Shown here: piece by piece, positions 1 through 8,568 of the stretch | How positions within the stretch are numbered: the first letter of the stretch is position 1 | Layout: each line of letters begins with the position of its first letter | DNA from: Actinomycetes bacterium | Lineage (GTDB): Bacteria; Actinomycetota; Acidimicrobiia; Acidimicrobiales; Palsa-688 | DNA: 64,000 nucleotides | Direction of reading: 5' to 3' | Assembly: GCA_021787365.1 (NCBI GenBank) | Contig: JAJYMB010000128.1 | Location: 1-64,000, forward strand | Made by a program: the position numbers and the translations under genes | The notes under the pieces: model-generated | Seen by the model: the letters and a program-made list of their open reading frames with translations, nothing else | Database searches by the model: none | Told to the model about the DNA's origin: nothing

Positions 1-136
1 TTTGGCGAATTGTCGTTGGGAGGTATGGAGTTCTTGACCGTATGGTAAAATTCTTGTTGTGGGGGAAGGGAAATTTTCGGGACGGGGTGAAATCTGCCTG
101 GGCGGCCCTCCGGACCTGGCCCCCCCCAAGACCTCG

Positions 137-211
137 TGGTGCGCCCCCTGGGATTTGAACCCAGAACCTGCGGATTAAGAGTCCGTTGCTCTGCCGTTGA
201 GCTAGAGGCGC
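137..211 (-). tRNA. tRNA-Lys (anticodon CTT)
   Basis: Cloverleaf on the minus strand: a 7-bp acceptor stem (GCGCCTC with GGGGCGC, one T-G pair), D-arm GCTC/GAGC, anticodon loop CTCTTAA with anticodon CTT at 177-179, and T-arm CTGGG/CCCAG around TTCAAAT. The discriminator is A at 140 and a CCA end is encoded at 137-139. The anticodon stem has one A-C mismatch at its outer pair. Confidence 0.93.
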
Positions 212-365
212 CGGCACCCGATAGTACCCACCGCCCGGCAGGTCGCGGGAGCGACCGAGGGGGATGCGCTCGCCGTTCCGGAGCTGGCGCCCGAACCGCA
301 CGCGGGACCCCTACGCTGGGAGTGTCGCGAAGAAGGGAGGTTACCGGGAGTGCTGAGCAAGGTGC

Positions 366-443
366 TGGGGTGACCGAGGGGACTCGAACCCCCGACCTCC
401 AGGGCCACAACCTGGCGCTCTAACCAGCTGAGCTACGGCCACC
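366..443 (-). tRNA. tRNA-His (anticodon GTG)
   Basis: Cloverleaf on the minus strand with acceptor stem GTGGCCG/CGGTCAC, anticodon stem CCAGG/CCTGG and loop TTGTGGC giving anticodon GTG. The extra G at position -1 (443) faces C73 (369), the identity pair of histidine tRNAs. CCA is encoded at 366-368. Confidence 0.94.
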
Positions 444-543
444 ACGAACTTCTCAGTTTGGCACAGTTGGCGGCAAGGCGAACGCCAGCGCTAACGCTAG
501 GGGCAGTCGAGGCCGAAACGTTCTCATGGCGAGGAGGGAACAT

Positions 544-1479
544 ATGGGTGCCCGGATGCACAACGACGGCAAAGACGAGGACTTGGTCCGCCTCTACCTG
601 GACAACATCGGCAAGTACCCGTTGCTCACGAAAGAGGACGAGTCTCGTCTGTCACAGTTGATCGAGGACGGCCGAGAGGCCAAGGTGGAGCTTGACAGCG
701 GCAGGCCCGATCCCCTCCGCCGGCGACAGTTGCAGCGCCGCGCCCAGCGCGGTGATGCCGCCACGGAACAGTTCATCAACTCGAACTTGCGCTTGGTCGT
801 GTCTATCGCCAAGAGGTACCAGTCCCCGGAGCTGCCCCTGCTCGACCTTGTCCAGGAGGGCAACCTCGGGCTCATCCACGCTGTCAGCAAGTTCGACTGG
901 CGCAAAGGCTTCAAGTTCTCGACGTACGCGAGTTGGTGGATAAGACAGGCCATCAGCCGTGGGATCGACAACACGGCTCGCACCATCCGGCTGCCGGTTC
1001 ATGCTGGTGAGCAGGTACGCCGCCTCCTCCGCACCAAGCGCCAGTTCGAGGGCCGCAACGGGCGGTCCCCGACCTTCGCCGAGCTTGCCGACGCCCTCGA
1101 GATACCCGAATCACAGGTCATAGAACTGCTCGTGCAGGGTTCCGAGCCGGTCAGCTTGGACTCGCCGATCGACGGCGACAGTGACACAGAGCTTGGGGAC
1201 CTGGTGGCTGACGCACTGACGCCCTCACCGATCGACGCAGTTACCGACGCCATGTTGAGCGGAGAGGTGGACAAGCTCCTAGCCATCCTCGACGACAGGG
1301 AAAGAGAGGTCCTGCGGCTGCGGTTCGGGTTCGGCGGCGATGACCCAAGGACCTTGGAAGAGGTGGGTTGCGCGCTCCAGCTCACCAGGGAGCGCATCCG
1401 CCAGATCGAACGGGCCGCCCTTTCCAAGTTGCGCCATCCCTCCGCCAAGCCCGAGAGCCACGACCTGCTCGCCAGCTGA
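544..1479 (+). CDS. RNA polymerase sigma factor, SigA/SigB-type (sigma-70 group 1/2)
   Basis: A sigma-70 subunit that directs RNA polymerase to promoters. The 311-aa protein starts at ATG 544, because AGGAGGG at 531-537 is well spaced before it; the longer ATG 526 reading has no such site. Region 1.2 (residues 12-43), region 2 (about 78-145, with SNLRLVVSIAKRYQ and KFSTYASWWIRQAI), region 3, and region 4 with the helix-turn-helix TRERIRQIE near the C-terminus are all present. The long acidic region 1.1 of housekeeping sigma factors is missing, so a group-2 (SigB-like) factor is more likely than the primary one. It stands alone between tRNA genes. A small hairpin (GGGAGG, loop CAAG, CCTCCC; 1557-1572) downstream could help end transcription. 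Confidence 0.9.
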   Translation: MGARMHNDGKDEDLVRLYLDNIGKYPLLTKEDESRLSQLIEDGREAKVELDSGRPDPLRRRQLQRRAQRGDAATEQFINSNLRLVVSIAKRYQSPELPLLDLVQEGNLGLIHAVSKFDWRKGFKFSTYASWWIRQAISRGIDNTARTIRLPVHAGEQVRRLLRTKRQFEGRNGRSPTFAELADALEIPESQVIELLVQGSEPVSLDSPIDGDSDTELGDLVADALTPSPIDAVTDAMLSGEVDKLLAILDDREREVLRLRFGFGGDDPRTLEEVGCALQLTRERIRQIERAALSKLRHPSAKPESHDLLAS

Positions 1480-1602
1480 GCCTGATACGGCGCTCCCGGC
1501 GTAGGGACGTGGCCCTGGACAAGCCGGCGTCTGGGCGGTGGCGGCCTGCGAACGGCGGGAGGCAAGCCTCCCGGGCTGCGGACCCGGTAGCTTTCAAAGC
1601 TG

Positions 1603-1675
1603 GCCCCCGTAGCTCAGCGGATAGAGCGGCCGCCTTCTAAGCGGCGGGTCGCAGGTTCGAGACCTGCCGGGGGCG
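1603..1675 (+). tRNA. tRNA-Arg (anticodon TCT)
   Basis: Cloverleaf with acceptor stem GCCCCCG/CGGGGGC, D-arm GCTC/GAGC, anticodon stem GCCGC/GCGGC around loop CTTCTAA (anticodon TCT at 1636-1638), and T-arm GCAGG/CCTGC. The bases after the discriminator read CCG, not CCA, so the CCA end must be added enzymatically, unlike the two upstream tRNAs. Confidence 0.93.
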
Positions 1676-1883
1676 CCGATCCGACCAGGGCGCGAACCTT
1701 CGGTTCGCCGCCCGTTGGTACGCGGAACCACGGTTCGATGTCGTCGCGGCCCTCGACGCGGATCTCGTGGGCCAGCGCCTGCAGGGGCCCCTTGCGCGCC
1801 GGCACCGAGCCATTGGTGAGGGCCTGCTCGATGTGCCGTCGCATGGCTGCGACCTCGTCGGCGTCGAGCGCCTGCGCGGACAC
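1676..1883 (-). pseudogene. Decayed C-terminal fragment of a serine recombinase next to tRNA-Arg
   Basis: Read from GTG 1883 on the minus strand, this stretch gives about 70 residues including ALAHEIRVEGRDDIEPWF, RVPTGG and KVRALVGS. These recall the C-terminal tail of large serine recombinases found beside tRNA genes in actinobacteria (family recalled from memory, not searched). The reading then runs antisense through tRNA-Arg, as is common for integrases at tRNA sites. A stop codon (TGA at about 1911) lies just upstream in the same frame and no catalytic domain follows, so only a remnant remains. The tRNA may be an old attachment site. An unrelated spurious reading cannot be excluded. Confidence 0.45.
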
Positions 1884-1911
1884 GTGCTCCGTGGCAGCGA
1901 GCGGCGCTCAT

Positions 1912-2383
1912 CCCCGGCGGTGCGACCGCCAGCTGGGAGATGCGCTCGTTCCGCCAGGCCGGCGCAGCTCGCAGCTGCTGGTCCTCCGCCGGCCCACCTA
2001 CGGGCGCAATCCATCAACAGACTTACGCGGGGGGCCACTCTTCGCTAAGCACTCGAGCTGTACTTCGAGGACGAGATCCTGCCCGAGGCCATAGAGCCTC
2101 CGATCATCGCCACTGTCCAACTCTCGGCATGAACCCGGCACTGCCGGTCGTCGGCTGTGCTGAGGTCGTTGTGGCTCTGGCCAAGGCCGGATTACCAGGG
2201 GTTTTTGCCTCCGCAGCCAGCACATCGGCCTCTGCCGGGTTTGCGCTCCGACCTGGGCCATTTTGTGAGGGTTGTGTGAAAGAGACCACTCCTTGTGTGT
2301 CGCGTGTGAGGCCAAGGGGTACACCTACCAGTGCGCGGCCGCTCCAGGCCTAGGTGCAAAAACAACTAGAGGAGGATTACTGA
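1912..2383. other. Non-coding stretch upstream of the secreted repeat protein
   Basis: No convincing gene. Short readings such as 2049-2132 (plus) look protein-like but have no start. The last part is the leader of the next gene, with Shine-Dalgarno AGAGGAGG just before ATG 2384. No convincing -35/-10 pair was found. Confidence 0.5.
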
Positions 2384-5248
2384 ATGCTTCGTAGACCCAC
2401 TGGAATTGGCATGAGCGTGGCGGCCATAGCCCTCTTGTCCGGTGTGGGGGCGCTGGGCGTGGCTTCGGCGGCCGCAGCGCAAAACGTCGTGAAGACACAG
2501 CAGTACACGATCGGCAATGGCTCGGTCCTCAACGCGACCGCTACGGCCGACCCCGACGTTGCGGGCGACACCGTCAACTTCACAGTCGGCTTTACGACCC
2601 CCTCCGCATTGGCCGGAGGCCAGGACACGGTCACCATCGCCTCGCCGTCGGGGCCGGTCTTCCCGTCCGGCCAAAACGACTATTTCATCATCGACAACAC
2701 CAGTTCGTCCGGCACCCAGACGGCCTCGAGCGTGAGCCTGGCCAACGGCGGGCACAGCGTCACGCTCAAGCTATCGAAGTCGGTCCCAGCTGACAGTTCG
2801 CTCTCCGTGAACGTGATCGGCGCGACCAACCCACCGAGCCCGGGGACCTACAGCCTCGGTGTCTCGACCTCCCAGAACACCACGCCGGCCACCACGGCCA
2901 GCTTTTCCATCGTGGCCGCGGCCACGGCTCCCTCCTTCAGCCCCGTGGCCTCGCCGGCCTTGGTCGGAGGCTCCTCGACGTACACTCTCGGTGCCTTCAA
3001 AGCCGCTTCTGCGCTGGCCCCGGGCGACAAGATAGCGATCAGCTCATCAGCGGGAGGAGGCGTCGACGACAACGTCGGCTTCCCCACGTCACCAGCCAAC
3101 TACAAGGTGGAGGACCTCACCGCGCACGCGTCCAGCGTGCCCCAAGCGGTGTCCGTCACCCCCGTCGGTGGTGGCCGCACGGGGCAGAAGGTGGTCATCC
3201 AGGTGGCCGCAGCGGTGGCTTCGGGAGACGAACTGTCCGTCGTTGTAGACGGGGTACGCAACCCGAACACTCCCCAGTCAGACCTCGTTGCCGCCGCCGC
3301 GCCGGACGGGGCCCCCCCGGCAACCGCCAGGTTCGTCATCGGCACTTCGGTTGGCAACCCGACGATAGCCATATCCGAGGCGCGCTCGGGAGCCTCCGGC
3401 GTCGAGTACATAGTCGGGTTCAGGCTGGCCACTGCCCTGCCGACCGGGGGCAACGTGACACTCGTGGCGCCGGCGGGGACTTCCTTTGCCAGCGCGGCCG
3501 CCACGGTGGTCGACTCGTCCAACCCGTCGGCGTCGGCCACCATCCCGGCCTCTTCGGCCCATGCCTCCGCCGTGGCGGGGTCTTCGAGCGCCAACCAGCT
3601 CGTGGTGACGGTGCCCAGGGCTCTCGGCGCCGGCGACAACGTCTTCATCGAGGTGACCGGGGTGACCAACCCGGGAGCGGGCAGCTACGGCGGCTCGGCG
3701 GCCAACTTCTTGGTGTCCACGAGCGCGGACACAGTGCCGGTGACCGTGCCGTCGTACACGATCACGTCCGGCCCGGCGCCCCAGCGCGCGAGCATCGAGC
3801 TGAGCTCGGCAGCGCCAGGAGCGACAGCTACGTACACGATCGGTGACCTGAAAGCGAGCACCCCCCTCGCGGCCGGCCACGACACGATCAAGCTCGTCGC
3901 ACCCGCAGGGACGGTCTTCCCGGTGGCCTTTGCCGACTACACAGTGGCAGACCTAAGCAATGGGGCCCTCTCTGCCCACCCGAGCTCACTCGTGGGCGGA
4001 GGTAGCAACTCCGTCACCTTGACGGTAGGCGCGACGGTGCCGGCAGGGAACTACCTAGACGTGGTGGCGACCGGCGTCAAGAACCCCCCAGCCGGCGTCT
4101 ACGAGACGACCCTTTCAGGCAACATCAAGGCGTCAGTTGCACCCCGCACGACCGCGTCCCTGCCACCCGCTCCCAAGCGCGTGAGCCTGCAATCCACGAC
4201 GACGGCGGTGTCGTCGTCGGCCAACCCGGCCCAGATCGGCCAAACACTAACCTACACAGCCACCATTTCGCCGGCAGCCACGGGCGGCTCGGTCGTCTTC
4301 GTCGAGGGCAAGCACCCCATCGCCGGCTGTTCCGGCCAACCAGTCAGCTCGGGGCATGCCTACTGCCAGGTCAAGTACTGGAAGGGCGGCAAGCACGTCG
4401 TGCGCGCCGTCTATTCAGGTACACGCGGTTTCAAAGGCTCAGCGTCCGCGAGGGCGTACGTTGAGGCCGTCGCCTTCCCGCCCACCGGCTACTGGCTCCT
4501 CACCCACAACGGGACCGTCTTCGGGCGGGGCGGCGCGTCGAGCTTCGGAAGCGCCTATTTCTCGCCGGCGGCTGGCGACGTCGTGGACATGGCCGGCGCG
4601 CCCAACGGCAAGGGCTACTGGGTCGTGACGTCGGGCGGCTACGTGAGAGCCTTCGGGGACGCCAAGTTCTACGGGGACCCGCCGGCGATCGGCGTGCACC
4701 CCCACGACATAACCGCCATTGCGCCGACCCTCGACGGGCACGGCTACTGGCTGATCGGCAAGGACGGAGGGATGTTCAGCTTCGGCGACGCCCGCTTCCA
4801 CGGCTCGATACCCGGACTGCACCTTCACGTGCACGACGTCGTCGGCATGGTGGCCTCCGCCAACGGGAGCGGGTACCTGCTCGTCGGCGCCGACGGCGGC
4901 GTGTTCACCTTTGGGTCGGCCCACTTTTACGGCTCCCTACCCGGCATCGGCAAACACGTGCACGACGTCCAGGCGATCCTGCCTTCTTCTACCGGCAGGG
5001 GCTACGTGCTGGTAGGAGCGGACGGTGGGGCCTTCATCTTCGGCCACGGGGTGCACTTCTTGGGCTCGCTCCCCGGCGAGGGGATCCACGTCCACGACAT
5101 CGTGGGGATCGGGCTCACCCCCAACGACGGCGGCTACTTCATGGCGGCCAGCGTCGGGCAGGTGTACGGCTTCGGCAACGCGCACCCCTACCCCGAGCCG
5201 GCGGGCCTCTCTGCCAACCTGCCGGTTGTCGCCATCGCCAGCACCTGA
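2384..5248 (+). CDS. Large secreted repeat protein, possible surface/S-layer-like protein
   Basis: A 954-aa exported protein of unknown function. Residues 1-32 form a signal peptide (arginines, hydrophobic core, then AAAA). About residues 40-600 hold four diverged repeats of roughly 130-150 aa, each with YTIG or YIVG near its start, a D(T/K)I-type strand and V(T/R/K)NP near its end. A bacterial Ig-like domain follows (about 610-690, TTTAVSSSANPAQIGQTLTY). The C-terminal 260 residues are about six repeats of roughly 46 aa with GYWL, DGGxFxFG and FxGSLPG, the VFSFG-type repeat common in Acidimicrobiia surface proteins. Shine-Dalgarno AGAGGAGG fits ATG 2384. It is probably surface-exposed, with binding or structural roles inferred only. 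A GC-rich hairpin 17 nt after the stop probably ends transcription. Confidence 0.75.
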   Translation: MLRRPTGIGMSVAAIALLSGVGALGVASAAAAQNVVKTQQYTIGNGSVLNATATADPDVAGDTVNFTVGFTTPSALAGGQDTVTIASPSGPVFPSGQNDYFIIDNTSSSGTQTASSVSLANGGHSVTLKLSKSVPADSSLSVNVIGATNPPSPGTYSLGVSTSQNTTPATTASFSIVAAATAPSFSPVASPALVGGSSTYTLGAFKAASALAPGDKIAISSSAGGGVDDNVGFPTSPANYKVEDLTAHASSVPQAVSVTPVGGGRTGQKVVIQVAAAVASGDELSVVVDGVRNPNTPQSDLVAAAAPDGAPPATARFVIGTSVGNPTIAISEARSGASGVEYIVGFRLATALPTGGNVTLVAPAGTSFASAAATVVDSSNPSASATIPASSAHASAVAGSSSANQLVVTVPRALGAGDNVFIEVTGVTNPGAGSYGGSAANFLVSTSADTVPVTVPSYTITSGPAPQRASIELSSAAPGATATYTIGDLKASTPLAAGHDTIKLVAPAGTVFPVAFADYTVADLSNGALSAHPSSLVGGGSNSVTLTVGATVPAGNYLDVVATGVKNPPAGVYETTLSGNIKASVAPRTTASLPPAPKRVSLQSTTTAVSSSANPAQIGQTLTYTATISPAATGGSVVFVEGKHPIAGCSGQPVSSGHAYCQVKYWKGGKHVVRAVYSGTRGFKGSASARAYVEAVAFPPTGYWLLTHNGTVFGRGGASSFGSAYFSPAAGDVVDMAGAPNGKGYWVVTSGGYVRAFGDAKFYGDPPAIGVHPHDITAIAPTLDGHGYWLIGKDGGMFSFGDARFHGSIPGLHLHVHDVVGMVASANGSGYLLVGADGGVFTFGSAHFYGSLPGIGKHVHDVQAILPSSTGRGYVLVGADGGAFIFGHGVHFLGSLPGEGIHVHDIVGIGLTPNDGGYFMAASVGQVYGFGNAHPYPEPAGLSANLPVVAIAST

Positions 5249-5264
5249 ACTGAAGGCCGGCGGA

Positions 5265-5322
5265 CCGGCGCCCCGGGGAACGGTTGTACCTTTGTGGACC
5301 GCCGTCCCCCGGGAGGCGCCGG
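5265..5322 (+). terminator. Hairpin downstream of the secreted repeat protein
   Basis: Arms CCGGCGCCCCGGGG (5265-5278) and CCCCGGGAGGCGCCGG (5307-5322) pair with one bulged A-containing step around a 28-nt loop, starting 17 nt after the stop. There is no U-tract, as is usual for GC-rich actinobacterial terminators. Confidence 0.5.
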
Positions 5323-5725
5323 CCTCGGCGCCGAGCTTCGGCGGTGCAGGTTGAAGGCCGGGGACCAGTCGCAATGCTAGGCTGCCCGGTGAAGGCAGTC
5401 GTTAGCCGATAGTCCACCGCTTAGTTGACCTTTGACAACACAACAAGCGAGGTTCTCGCAGCCGGCGGTGCCAGCCAGGCATTGAGCCTGTTTGGGTCGT
5501 AACTGCCACGAGGTCCGCTCGCCGGCTGGGTGGGTGGGACGTCCCTCCTCTTCGCGACGTGAGCGGCGCTTCCAAAGTTGCAACGCCTGCTCGCCGGCCC
5601 GCTACGTTAGTGCTAAATCCCGATCTCACGAGCCGGCAAAGTCCTAGACAAGATAGCCCACCGGGCCTGGGCTGCCCTCGACCCCTCGAGGGCGGGCCTG
5701 GGCCCCAACCGAAGAGGAGGAGCCC
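5323..5725. other. Intergenic leader region before the NCS1 permease
   Basis: No gene is supported. It contains TTGACC/TTGACA-like hexamers near 5424-5440 and an AT-richer patch near 5603-5620 (TACGTTAGTGCTAAAT) that could hold a promoter, and ends in the Shine-Dalgarno GAGGAGGA (5713-5720). No known riboswitch motif was recognised although the leader is long. Confidence 0.4.
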
Positions 5726-7189
5726 TTGGCTGTTCTCGGCAAGACCACCGTTCAACCAGACCGGCCTAGCGTTGGGCCTCGAGGGCCCGGTGGCCTTATC
5801 GAAGCCCGGGGCATCGAGCTTGTACCTGAGCACGAACGCTGGGGCAGCCCGTCCCGCCTGTTCGGCATGTGGGCGGGCACCTGCTGGAACGTCGAGTTCG
5901 TCGTCTATGGCACGCTCGCCGTTGCCATCTTCGGCCTGTCCTTTGCCCAAGCTGTCGCCATCATCCTGGTCGGTAACTGCTTCTACGTCCTTACCGGGTT
6001 GGCCAGCCTGCCGGGAGCCGAAGCCGGCACTACCGCTTTCGGCGTCTCGCGAGCTGCTTTCGGCCCCCGGGGCAACAGGGCCCCGTCGTTTTTCAATTGG
6101 GTGACCCAGGTCGGCTTCGAGATCGAGGGCATTGCCCTCATCGTTCTCGTAGCGGTCGCCATGTTCGCCAAAGGGGGCGTCCAGGCCAGCACGGTCCTCA
6201 AGGTGGTGCTCGTAATCGCCGCCGTCGCCGTCCAGGCGTTGCTCCCTCTGGTCGGGCACCGGGCGATGTTGAAGGTGCTCCACTGGCTCGCCTACCCCTT
6301 CATCGCGCTGTTCGTGATCATGGCGGTCATCACTGCCGGGAAGGTCAACCTGCACGCCGCCCCACATGGCGCCGGCTGGGGCAGCCTCATGGTCTTCCTG
6401 GCCCTTGTCATCTCGGTTGGTGGCCTCGGCTGGACCGAAAACGCGAGCGACTACTCCCGCTACCTGCCAGCCGCCACCAGCAAGAAGCGCATCGTGGCTG
6501 CCGTGGCCCTCGGTGCGGCCATCCCTTCGGCCCTTCTCGAAGTGCTCGGTGCGGCCGTCGCTACCGCCGTCGCCCCGGCTCACGCCGGCGGCCTGGCCTC
6601 GGTGACCGGCCTCGTCGCCGTCTTCCCTGCCTGGTTCATCTGGCCCTACTTCCTGATGGCTCTCTTACAGCTCTTCGCCATCAACTCGGTCGACTTGTAC
6701 AGTTCGGGTGTCACCCTCCAGAGCCTCTGGTCCCGGCTCCGTCGCTGGCATTGCGTCTTGATCGACACGGTGGTGGCCGGGGGTTTCGCTGCCTATGCGG
6801 TCTTCTCGGGGCGGTTCTCCCAGCTGCTCGCCGACTTCATCCTGTTCATCATCGTTTGGCTGGCACCCTGGTTCGCCATTTACTTCATCGACTACCTGTT
6901 GCGGGGCCGCCGTTACGATCCCGCCGCCCTTATGGACGAGAAAGGCGGCCTTTACTTCCGCCGGTCCGGCGTCCACTGGCCGGCCGTCGTGGCCCAGGCG
7001 GTAGGCATGCTCGCCGCCATGGCTTGGCTCAATGCGTACAGCCCCTACGTCTCGTGGCTCTCCTCCCACGTCGATGGTTCGGACTTCAGCGTGTTCATGG
7101 GGCTCGTCTTCGGCGGCGGCACCTACTTCCTGCTCGCACGCAAGGGCATCCGCCAAGAGCCTGCATATCGCCCGGTGCCCGCCTACTGA
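5726..7189 (+). CDS. NCS1-family nucleobase/cytosine permease
   Basis: A membrane carrier of the NCS1 family (CodB/PucI/HMP-transporter type) that imports a nucleobase or related compound with a cation. The 487-aa length and about 12 hydrophobic segments fit the family. The N-terminal ERWGSPSRLFGMWAGTCW and the following GLSFAQAVAIILVGN resemble the conserved first helices, and GLGWTENASDYSRYLP matches the NCS1 signature region around helix 6. TTG 5726 is the start because GAGGAGGA lies 5 nt before it. The substrate cannot be told from sequence: cytosine, allantoin and hydroxymethylpyrimidine carriers all share these features. No catabolic genes lie beside it. Confidence 0.82.
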   Translation: MAVLGKTTVQPDRPSVGPRGPGGLIEARGIELVPEHERWGSPSRLFGMWAGTCWNVEFVVYGTLAVAIFGLSFAQAVAIILVGNCFYVLTGLASLPGAEAGTTAFGVSRAAFGPRGNRAPSFFNWVTQVGFEIEGIALIVLVAVAMFAKGGVQASTVLKVVLVIAAVAVQALLPLVGHRAMLKVLHWLAYPFIALFVIMAVITAGKVNLHAAPHGAGWGSLMVFLALVISVGGLGWTENASDYSRYLPAATSKKRIVAAVALGAAIPSALLEVLGAAVATAVAPAHAGGLASVTGLVAVFPAWFIWPYFLMALLQLFAINSVDLYSSGVTLQSLWSRLRRWHCVLIDTVVAGGFAAYAVFSGRFSQLLADFILFIIVWLAPWFAIYFIDYLLRGRRYDPAALMDEKGGLYFRRSGVHWPAVVAQAVGMLAAMAWLNAYSPYVSWLSSHVDGSDFSVFMGLVFGGGTYFLLARKGIRQEPAYRPVPAY

Positions 7190-7272
7190 CCGGGCCTGGT
7201 CTTCGGGAGCTCGGCCGGTTATCGAGTCAAGTCAGGCGCTCGCCCACACGCAACGTCCGGCTCCGTCCGGCG

Positions 7273-7278
7273 TACGCT
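7273..7278 (+). promoter_or_regulatory. -10 box, leaderless promoter of aldo/keto reductase
   Basis: TACGCT lies 7 nt before GTG 7286 and no Shine-Dalgarno precedes that start. The geometry fits transcription beginning at the start codon. Confidence 0.5.
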
Positions 7279-7285
7279 GGCACCG

Positions 7286-8281
7286 GTGCGCTACGTAGAC
7301 GTAGGCGGGGCCCGCGTCTCGGTGATCGGCCTCGGGGCGTGGCAGTTCGGCTCGCGCGAGTGGGGCTACGGCGATGCGTACGCCCACGGCGAGGCTGCCC
7401 GGATAGTGCAGCGCGCCCTCGACCTCGGTGTAAACCTCATAGACACGGCCGAGATGTACGCTTTCGGCCGCTCCGAGCGCATCGTCGGGCGGGCCATCGC
7501 CGGTCGCCGGGACGAGGTGTTCGTCGCCACCAAGCTCTTCCCCCTGCTCCCACTAGCGCCCATCGTCGAGTGGCGCGGCAGGTCCAGTGCCGGCCGGCTC
7601 GAGGTCCAGACGATCGACCTTTACCAGGTCCACCAACCCAACCCGGTCGTCCCCCTCGCCACGCAGATGGACGGCATGCGTCGCCTCGTGAGCGCAGGCA
7701 TCGTGCGCCATGTCGGGGTGAGCAACTTCTCCCTCGCCCGCTGGCAGGCGGCAGAGGCCGCCTACGCGGGCCCGGTGCTGTCCAACCAGGTCCGCTTCAG
7801 CCTGGTTGACCGTCGGCCCCTCCGGGACCTCGTGCCCTGGGCCTCTCGCCACGACCGGCTCGTGATCGCCTACAGCCCTCTCGGCCAGGGCTTGCTCTCC
7901 GCCCGCTACGACGCCACCAACGCACCACGCCGGGGGGTACGGGGCATGAACCCGCTCTTTTTACCTGATAACCTGGCCCGGGCCAAGGAGGTCCTCGGCA
8001 CCTTGCAGGACATCGCCAGGGCCCACGACGCGACGCCGGCACAGGTGGCGCTGGCGTGGGTCACCCGGTGGCCCAACGTCGTTGCCATCCCGGGCGCCAG
8101 CAGCCTCGAGCAAATGCAGCAAAACGCGGCCGCCGCCGACCTGGAGCTCTCGGACGACGAGCACACCCGCCTGACAGCCGCGGCCGAGAATTTTCGTCCC
8201 GTCCAAGGCCGGGCCGCGCTCTCGGAGCTGCTCCGGCGGCGGTTCACGTCTGAACGGGGGCCCACGGCGCCCAGCGTATGA
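7286..8281 (+). CDS. Aldo/keto reductase
   Basis: An NAD(P)H-dependent oxidoreductase of the aldo/keto reductase superfamily (TIM barrel), 331 aa. It has DTAEMY (catalytic Asp and Tyr), ATKLFP (catalytic Lys) and YQVHQPN (His), so the D-Y-K-H tetrad is complete. GVSNF and YSPLGQGLL are further family motifs, and IPGASS with the following residues forms the cofactor phosphate site. The segment between the Lys and His strands (EWRGRSSAGRLEVQTIDL) departs from the usual RRLGxDxIDL pattern, suggesting a locally changed region. The start is GTG 7286, matching a leaderless -10 box. The substrate is unknown. Confidence 0.85.
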   Translation: MRYVDVGGARVSVIGLGAWQFGSREWGYGDAYAHGEAARIVQRALDLGVNLIDTAEMYAFGRSERIVGRAIAGRRDEVFVATKLFPLLPLAPIVEWRGRSSAGRLEVQTIDLYQVHQPNPVVPLATQMDGMRRLVSAGIVRHVGVSNFSLARWQAAEAAYAGPVLSNQVRFSLVDRRPLRDLVPWASRHDRLVIAYSPLGQGLLSARYDATNAPRRGVRGMNPLFLPDNLARAKEVLGTLQDIARAHDATPAQVALAWVTRWPNVVAIPGASSLEQMQQNAAAADLELSDDEHTRLTAAAENFRPVQGRAALSELLRRRFTSERGPTAPSV

Positions 8282-8286
8282 CAGGC

Positions 8287-8292
8287 TAAGAT
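8287..8292 (+). promoter_or_regulatory. -10 box, leaderless promoter of the toxin-antitoxin pair
   Basis: TAAGAT lies 6 nt before ATG 8299, just after the reductase stop, so the pair can be transcribed independently of the gene upstream. Confidence 0.5.
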
Positions 8293-8298
8293 TGCAGT

Positions 8299-8568
8299 AT
8301 GACAGTCATGCTCAGCTTTCGGGCAGACGAGGACGATGCCAAGGAGGCGGAGCGTTGGGCGAAGGCTCTCGGCGTACAACGTTCAGAACTGCTTCGCGAC
8401 GCCCTCCGGTACCACCTGGCACGCTTGCGCGCCGAAGCCGATGCAAAGGCTTATTCGGCGCAGCCGTTCACAGTTGGCGAGACAGCCTTCGATGCTGCCG
8501 ACGACTGGGGCCCAGCTGAGGACTGGTCCGACTGGCTCCCACCTGGAGGGGGCCACGACCGTGCATAA
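8299..8568 (+). CDS. Ribbon-helix-helix antitoxin, MazE/CopG-like
   Basis: An 89-aa protein whose first ~45 residues look like a ribbon-helix-helix DNA-binding domain: a short strand (VMLSFRAD), then two helices with ERWAKALGVQRSELLRDAL. The acidic, Trp-rich tail (about 60-85, WGPAEDWSDW) is the type that wraps around and blocks a MazF toxin. It overlaps the toxin gene by 8 nt, the usual translational coupling. Such antitoxins normally repress their own promoter; the -10 box at 8287-8292 would be the target region. Neutralisation of the MazF product is inferred from gene order. Confidence 0.78.
   Translation: MTVMLSFRADEDDAKEAERWAKALGVQRSELLRDALRYHLARLRAEADAKAYSAQPFTVGETAFDAADDWGPAEDWSDWLPPGGGHDRA

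Noticed and set aside
136-423. Open frame across the two tRNA genes
   Set aside because: It lies antisense to tRNA-Lys and tRNA-His; its protein-like words come from tRNA sequence.
2049-2132. Short protein-like reading on the plus strand (LYFEDEILPEAIEPP)
   Set aside because: It follows a stop codon, has no start and is only 27 codons; it may be a gene relic but nothing identifies it.
5323-5725. Riboswitch in the permease leader
   Set aside because: The leader is long, but I could not find a TPP, purine, guanidine or other known riboswitch core.
6097-7809. Long plus-strand open frame (570 codons) overlapping the permease and reductase
   Set aside because: Arg/Pro/Gly-rich composition is a GC-frame shadow; the other frame codes clear NCS1 and aldo/keto reductase motifs.
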